From: a virus
DNA length: 35,628 bases
Virus record (IMG/VR): IMGVR_UViG_3300047678_000815
Span: 1-35,628 of that record
Direction: 5' to 3' (one strand)
Shown: positions 34,828 through 35,628 of the stretch, in pieces
How the letters are laid out: every line of letters starts with the position of its first letter
Numbering within the stretch: position 1 is the first letter of the stretch
Position numbers and translations under genes: made by a program
Notes under the pieces: model-generated
Database searches by the model: none
The model's input: only the letters and a program-made list of their open reading frames with translations
What the model was told of the DNA's origin: nothing

Positions 34828-35628
34828 ATGAACGCAAAACCCATCATCCCCTGGATCGGCGGCAAGACCCGTCTGGCCGCCGATATCGTCCCCTTGTTCC
34901 CGCCTCATACCTGCTACGTGGAGCCCTTTGCGGGCGCTGCTGGCATCCTGTTTGCCAAAGAGCCATCGAAGTCGGAAGTGCTGAACGACGTCAACGGCGA
35001 GCTGGTCAATCTCTATCGCGTCCTGAAAAACCACCTCGAGGAATTCGTCCGCCACTTCAAGTGGGAGCTGACCAGCCGCCAGATTTTCGAGTGGCACAAA
35101 TGCACCCGGCCGGAGACGCTGACGGATATCCAGCGCGCAGCGCGGTTTTATTACCTGCAGCGCACCTGCTTCGGCGGTCGCGTGGTGGGCCAGACTTTCG
35201 GCACCGATCCGACAGCACCCGCCCGGCTCAATCTGCTGCGCATCGAGGAAGACCTGTCGGCGGCACACTTGCGCCTTTCCAGCGTGGTCATCGAGCACCT
35301 GGACTGGCACGACTGCGTCACCCGCTATGACCGGGAGAGCACGCTGTTTTTCTGCGATCCGCCTTACTGGGGCACCGAAGGCTATGGCGTGGATTTTCCG
35401 CTGGTGGAATATGAGCGCCTAGCAGAAGCCGCGCGCACCGTTGCCGGCAAGATGATCATTACGGTCAATGACCATCCGGAAATGCGCAGGGTGTTTGCTG
35501 GCTTTCCCATGGACGTGGTGGGCATCAAGTATTCGATCACCGCACCAGGTGCAGAGCGCAAGCAGACCGGCGAGCTCATCATCCGGAACCGCGCGGATGG
35601 ATTTAACGGACAAGTTGGTTTGCTATGA
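34828..35628 (+). CDS. D12-class DNA adenine-N6 methyltransferase
   Basis: 266 residues. PIIPWIGGKTRLAADIVPLFPPHTCYVEPFAGAAGILFAKEPSKSEVLNDVNGELVNLYRVLK has the SAM-binding motif I (VEPFAGAAG, 31-39) preceded by the PWIGGK motif of Dam-like D12 enzymes. FFCDPPYWG has the catalytic DPPY (177-180). The order FxGxG first, DPPY later, is the alpha class. It methylates adenine in DNA (GATC-like specificity is typical but not proven here). The gene ends at the last base of the window. Likely protects phage DNA from host restriction or acts in regulation; a moron gene is equally possible. Confidence 0.92.
   Translation: MNAKPIIPWIGGKTRLAADIVPLFPPHTCYVEPFAGAAGILFAKEPSKSEVLNDVNGELVNLYRVLKNHLEEFVRHFKWELTSRQIFEWHKCTRPETLTDIQRAARFYYLQRTCFGGRVVGQTFGTDPTAPARLNLLRIEEDLSAAHLRLSSVVIEHLDWHDCVTRYDRESTLFFCDPPYWGTEGYGVDFPLVEYERLAEAARTVAGKMIITVNDHPEMRRVFAGFPMDVVGIKYSITAPGAERKQTGELIIRNRADGFNGQVGLL

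Noticed and set aside
1-35628. CRISPR array, tRNA, IS element or integrase
   Set aside because: No direct repeat-spacer pattern, no cloverleaf with CCA-like end, no transposase and no tyrosine or serine recombinase motif was recognised. Mu-type transposition genes are also absent despite the Mu-like tail.

Overview
The window is most of a temperate tailed phage (a prophage or phage contig) of a Gram-negative, probably gammaproteobacterial host. Evidence for this is the lambda-type packaging and head genes, Mu-type contractile tail genes, and a yfdQ/yfdR-like early gene pair known from E. coli prophage CPS-53. Coding density is high and GC is moderately high. No host gene, integrase, tRNA or att site is visible. 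The left edge cuts a gene, and the right edge falls exactly on a stop codon.

Layout. (1) 1-4361, minus strand: a leftward early operon of small genes (unknown protein, unknown protein, dNMP kinase, DEDDh exonuclease, KilAC-like protein, small proteins, DUF2303, HD phosphohydrolase), driven by a strong promoter overlapping a repressor operator. (2) 4477-6351: immunity region with a LexA/CI-type repressor, a membrane-anchored lysogeny-associated protein, a divergent YdaS/Cro-like gene and shared TTTACC-N4-GGTAAA operators. (3) 6352-11198: rightward early genes (CII/CP76-like regulator, TraR zinc finger, Toprim primase, VapE-type ATPase), then an iteron-like repeat cluster that is a candidate replication origin, then a Q-like putative late regulator. 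(4) 11640-11788: a cos site closely resembling lambda cosQ/cosN. (5) 11789-20001: lambda-like packaging and head module (Nu1, A, W, B, protease-capsid fusion, cement protein, FII, Z, tail terminator). (6) 20005-29515: Mu-like contractile tail (gp38, sheath, tube, frameshifted chaperone, tape measure, N, P, gp45-gp48). (7) 29517-32811: tail fibre plus a tight three-gene cassette of unknown function that includes a 627-residue protein with three ~90-residue repeats and an SRPBCC-like protein. (8) 32869-35628: endolysin, a DUF6527 protein, a two-membrane-segment spanin-like protein, and a D12-class adenine methyltransferase.

How it works together: the repressor should silence both early promoters through near-identical operators. 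On induction, leftward genes would remodel nucleotide pools and host functions, and rightward genes would replicate the DNA. The Q-like protein would then allow late transcription across terminators into cos-terminase-head-tail-lysis. The most noteworthy points are the lambda-head/Mu-tail hybrid, the P2-type T_TTT_TTG frameshift site in a Mu-like tail, the in-frame internal start in the protease-capsid fusion, the zinc ribbon inserted in the primase Toprim domain, the repeat cluster after the VapE gene, and the unexplained cassette between fibre and lysis genes.
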